Origin: DATFXF01 sp035258565
GTDB lineage: Bacteria; Acidobacteriota; Terriglobia; Acidiferrales; UBA7541
Assembly (NCBI GenBank): GCA_035258565.1
Contig: DATFXF010000253.1
Span: forward strand, 1 to 7,524
DNA length: 7,524 bases
Direction of reading: 5' to 3'
How positions within the stretch are numbered: the first letter of the stretch is position 1; every line of letters begins with the position of its first letter. A program made the translations under genes and the position numbers. Of this stretch, positions 6,520-7,524 are shown in pieces. The notes under the pieces are model-generated. The model had not been told where the DNA came from, did no database searches, and saw only the letters and a list, made by a program, of their open reading frames with translations.

Positions 6520-6921
6520 TTATTTCGGATTTTCGCCGTCGCCGCGCTCCAAGTGGCTGGACTTACGCCCCGAGGTACCATGGTGAACCACGACCGAGCC
6601 GCTCGCACGCACGCCGGTGCGCCTGCGACTCCACACGCTGTGGCAGCCATCTTTCTTCGCCTGGCCCGGCGGCACGTCGCAATTGCCCCATCCGGTCTTG
6701 CGCCCGCGGTCCCAGCCGGGCGGGTGACTTTGCAGCCCACGGGTGCCAGCAAAGTTGCGTTCACGGTCACCTTTCTGCACGTGGACCGATGCTTGTGCGT
6801 CCACACTCCCGCCGCGGTCGCGATCCTTGCGGTTGCCGCGGCCTTGGGCCAGTGCCGGCGACGCCGAAACGACCAGCATGAGGCCCGCAGTTAGACTCCA
6901 ACGCAACAAATTCGATTTCAT
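6520..6921 (-). CDS. Small secreted basic protein with a PPGW/PPGQAKK motif
   Basis: The start is ATG at 6921, chosen because a full AGGAGG (plus 6927-6932) sits 5 bases upstream and a signal peptide follows at once; the same frame is open much further upstream, but that extension has no such site. The product has 133 residues. Residues 1-25 are a classic signal peptide (K2, R7, hydrophobic core, cleavage after S-P-A-L-A before Q26). The mature part is basic and Gly-rich ('GRGNRKDRDRGG'), then a conserved-looking block at 67-93: HPPGW, GWGNC, DVPPGQAKKDGC. The two Cys (81 and 93) might form a disulfide after export. The tail is low-complexity, with Arg, Ser and Gly. Similar PPG-containing exported proteins are frequent hypothetical genes in Acidobacteriota; no function is known to me. 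It lacks the LPPGL repeat array and VVDI-type end of the protein at 1846-2346, so it is at most a distant relative. It ends at TAA 6522-6520. Confidence 0.82.
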   Translation of the reverse strand: MKSNLLRWSLTAGLMLVVSASPALAQGRGNRKDRDRGGSVDAQASVHVQKGDRERNFAGTRGLQSHPPGWDRGRKTGWGNCDVPPGQAKKDGCHSVWSRRRTGVRASGSVVVHHGTSGRKSSHLERGDGENPK

Positions 6922-7194
6922 GGCATCCTCCTGACCTGCCATTAGGATGTACGTGGGAGGCTGCGGCTTTGCACGTTGGCCATTACCTTGTGCCTGCGGG
7001 ATTACTGTACTTCGGGACAGCCCGCCAGGCACGGCAACAAGGAGGCCCCGGGCTATCAGCGCAATGAAAACCCGGGGGGCGTGGGTTATGACGGAAGGGG
7101 ACGAGAAGAAAGCTGCTCTTGGGGCGAAGTAGCTCTTGGCTTCCGAGTGGCTTACGTGGTCGAGCTCAGGTTGCTGGCCGCGTTCGAATAGACG
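6922..7194. other. Gap between divergent genes
   Basis: This 273-base stretch separates the minus-strand secreted protein from the plus-strand edge frame and should hold the promoter of the former. Apart from the ribosome binding site at 6927-6932 and the inverted repeat at 7046-7077, I see nothing firm. No -35/-10 pair stands out. Frames open on both strands here look like chance products of the high GC content. Confidence 0.5.
7046..7077. repeat. GC-rich 7-base inverted repeat
   Basis: CCCCGGG (7046-7052) and CCCGGGG (7071-7077) form a perfect 7-base stem with an 18-base loop. There is no T-run, so it is not a typical terminator. It lies about 125 bases upstream of the secreted-protein start, where it could be an operator or leader structure. 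Short GC palindromes are common in DNA of this composition. Confidence 0.25.
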
Positions 7195-7524
7195 TTGCTG
7201 ATCGCTCCGGCCAGCGAGTTCATTGCGACGATCGAGGCCAAGGCGATTAAGACCATCAAGGAAGCTATCGATGGAACCTTCGTACCATTGAGTCCGGCTC
7301 AAGCCCTATATAAGATTCAGGGTATGGAAGAAGTATATCTCTACACGGCGACCCACAGTCCGCGCACAATCTTGCTCAACGCGATGCGGTACTTGGCCAC
7401 CAGGCCGGACTTTGAATGGCCAGTGTACGCTCGTTCAATCTACACGCTGGTCGACGCGCTTGTGGAGGTTAGTATGGCGGCCAGCGGACCGGCAGAATTG
7501 CGGCGACGCAGCCCTCGGGTTCGC
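7195..7524 (+). CDS. Unidentified protein, partial (3' end outside window)
   Basis: An open frame of 110 codons runs to the window edge after TAG 7189-7191. It reads 'LLIAPASEFIATIEAKAIKT', later 'ALYKIQGMEEVYLYTATHSP', 'AMRYLATRPDFEWPVYARS' and 'IYTLVDALVEVSMAA'. The residue mix (balanced charges, many aromatic and aliphatic residues, two helix-like stretches) looks like a real soluble protein, and the opposite-strand frames are broken after about 7302. I do not recognise the family. The start is uncertain: TTG 7195 is the first possible codon and has no ribosome binding site; the first ATG is 7324. A 5'-truncated gene is also possible. Codon third positions are less GC-rich between 7261 and 7345 than in the surrounding codons. 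Confidence 0.5.
   Translation, partial: MLIAPASEFIATIEAKAIKTIKEAIDGTFVPLSPAQALYKIQGMEEVYLYTATHSPRTILLNAMRYLATRPDFEWPVYARSIYTLVDALVEVSMAASGPAELRRRSPRVR

Noticed and set aside
6508..6894. Plus-strand frame of 128 codons fully antisense to the secreted protein at 6520-6921
   Set aside because: It starts with TTG and no ribosome binding site. The minus strand has AGGAGG, a signal peptide and a conserved-looking motif block, so this is a shadow frame.
6922..7302. N-terminal extension of the 6520-6921 gene up to 7302
   Set aside because: The extension would bury the signal peptide inside the protein, ignores the AGGAGG before 6921, and overlaps the plus-strand frame at the right edge.
1..7524. 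A new defence, mobile or biosynthetic system spanning the window
   Set aside because: The genes are on mixed strands with large gaps, belong to unrelated housekeeping-type or hypothetical families, and no transposase, integrase, nuclease or repeat array was found.

Overview
The window is chromosomal DNA of fairly high GC content. It most resembles a soil-type Acidobacteriota genome: a Ser/Thr kinase joined to TolB-like and TPR modules, small secreted basic PPG-motif proteins, a small cupin of the 'TYPDG...KAGQV' type, and DUF418 and PAP2-related membrane proteins. This taxonomic guess rests on family recognition only. No rRNA or tRNA gene, CRISPR array, insertion sequence or phage gene was seen.

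Layout. (1) 1-1557, plus strand: C-terminal part of a Ser/Thr protein kinase continuing into a TolB-like domain and a TPR array; the catalytic part lies upstream of the window. (2) 1846-2346, plus: small secreted basic protein with four PPGL-type repeats (CigR/RcnB-like). (3) 2347-2839: non-coding gap with a hairpin, a long-range inverted repeat and a weak promoter candidate. (4) 2840-4066, plus: intact Spinster-like MFS transporter starting at GTG. (5) 4114-4823, minus: PAP2-related membrane phosphatase broken by three single-base frame changes, with two catalytic-motif residues also changed. (6) 4875-6161, minus: intact DUF418 (YeiB-like) membrane protein, 51 bases upstream of the broken PAP2 gene and probably once its operon partner. 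(7) About 6291-6454, plus: a short C-terminal remnant of a cupin gene between two minus-strand genes. (8) 6520-6921, minus: small secreted protein with a PPGW...GWGNC...PPGQAKK...GC motif and a strong ribosome binding site. (9) 7195-7524, plus: an open frame of 110 codons running off the right edge, unidentified.

How the genes relate. The strand pattern (plus, plus, plus, minus, minus, plus remnant, minus, plus edge) and large gaps show no single multigene system. The only convincing operon-like pair is DUF418 then PAP2-related, both membrane proteins and possibly envelope or lipid functions, and its second member looks dead. The rest reads as independent genes in a slowly eroding chromosomal region. 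I found no clear evidence of a new defence, mobile or biosynthetic system. The points worth a second look are the two decayed genes, the two PPG-motif secreted proteins, the tandem repeat upstream of the DUF418 -10 box, and the unidentified frame at the right edge.
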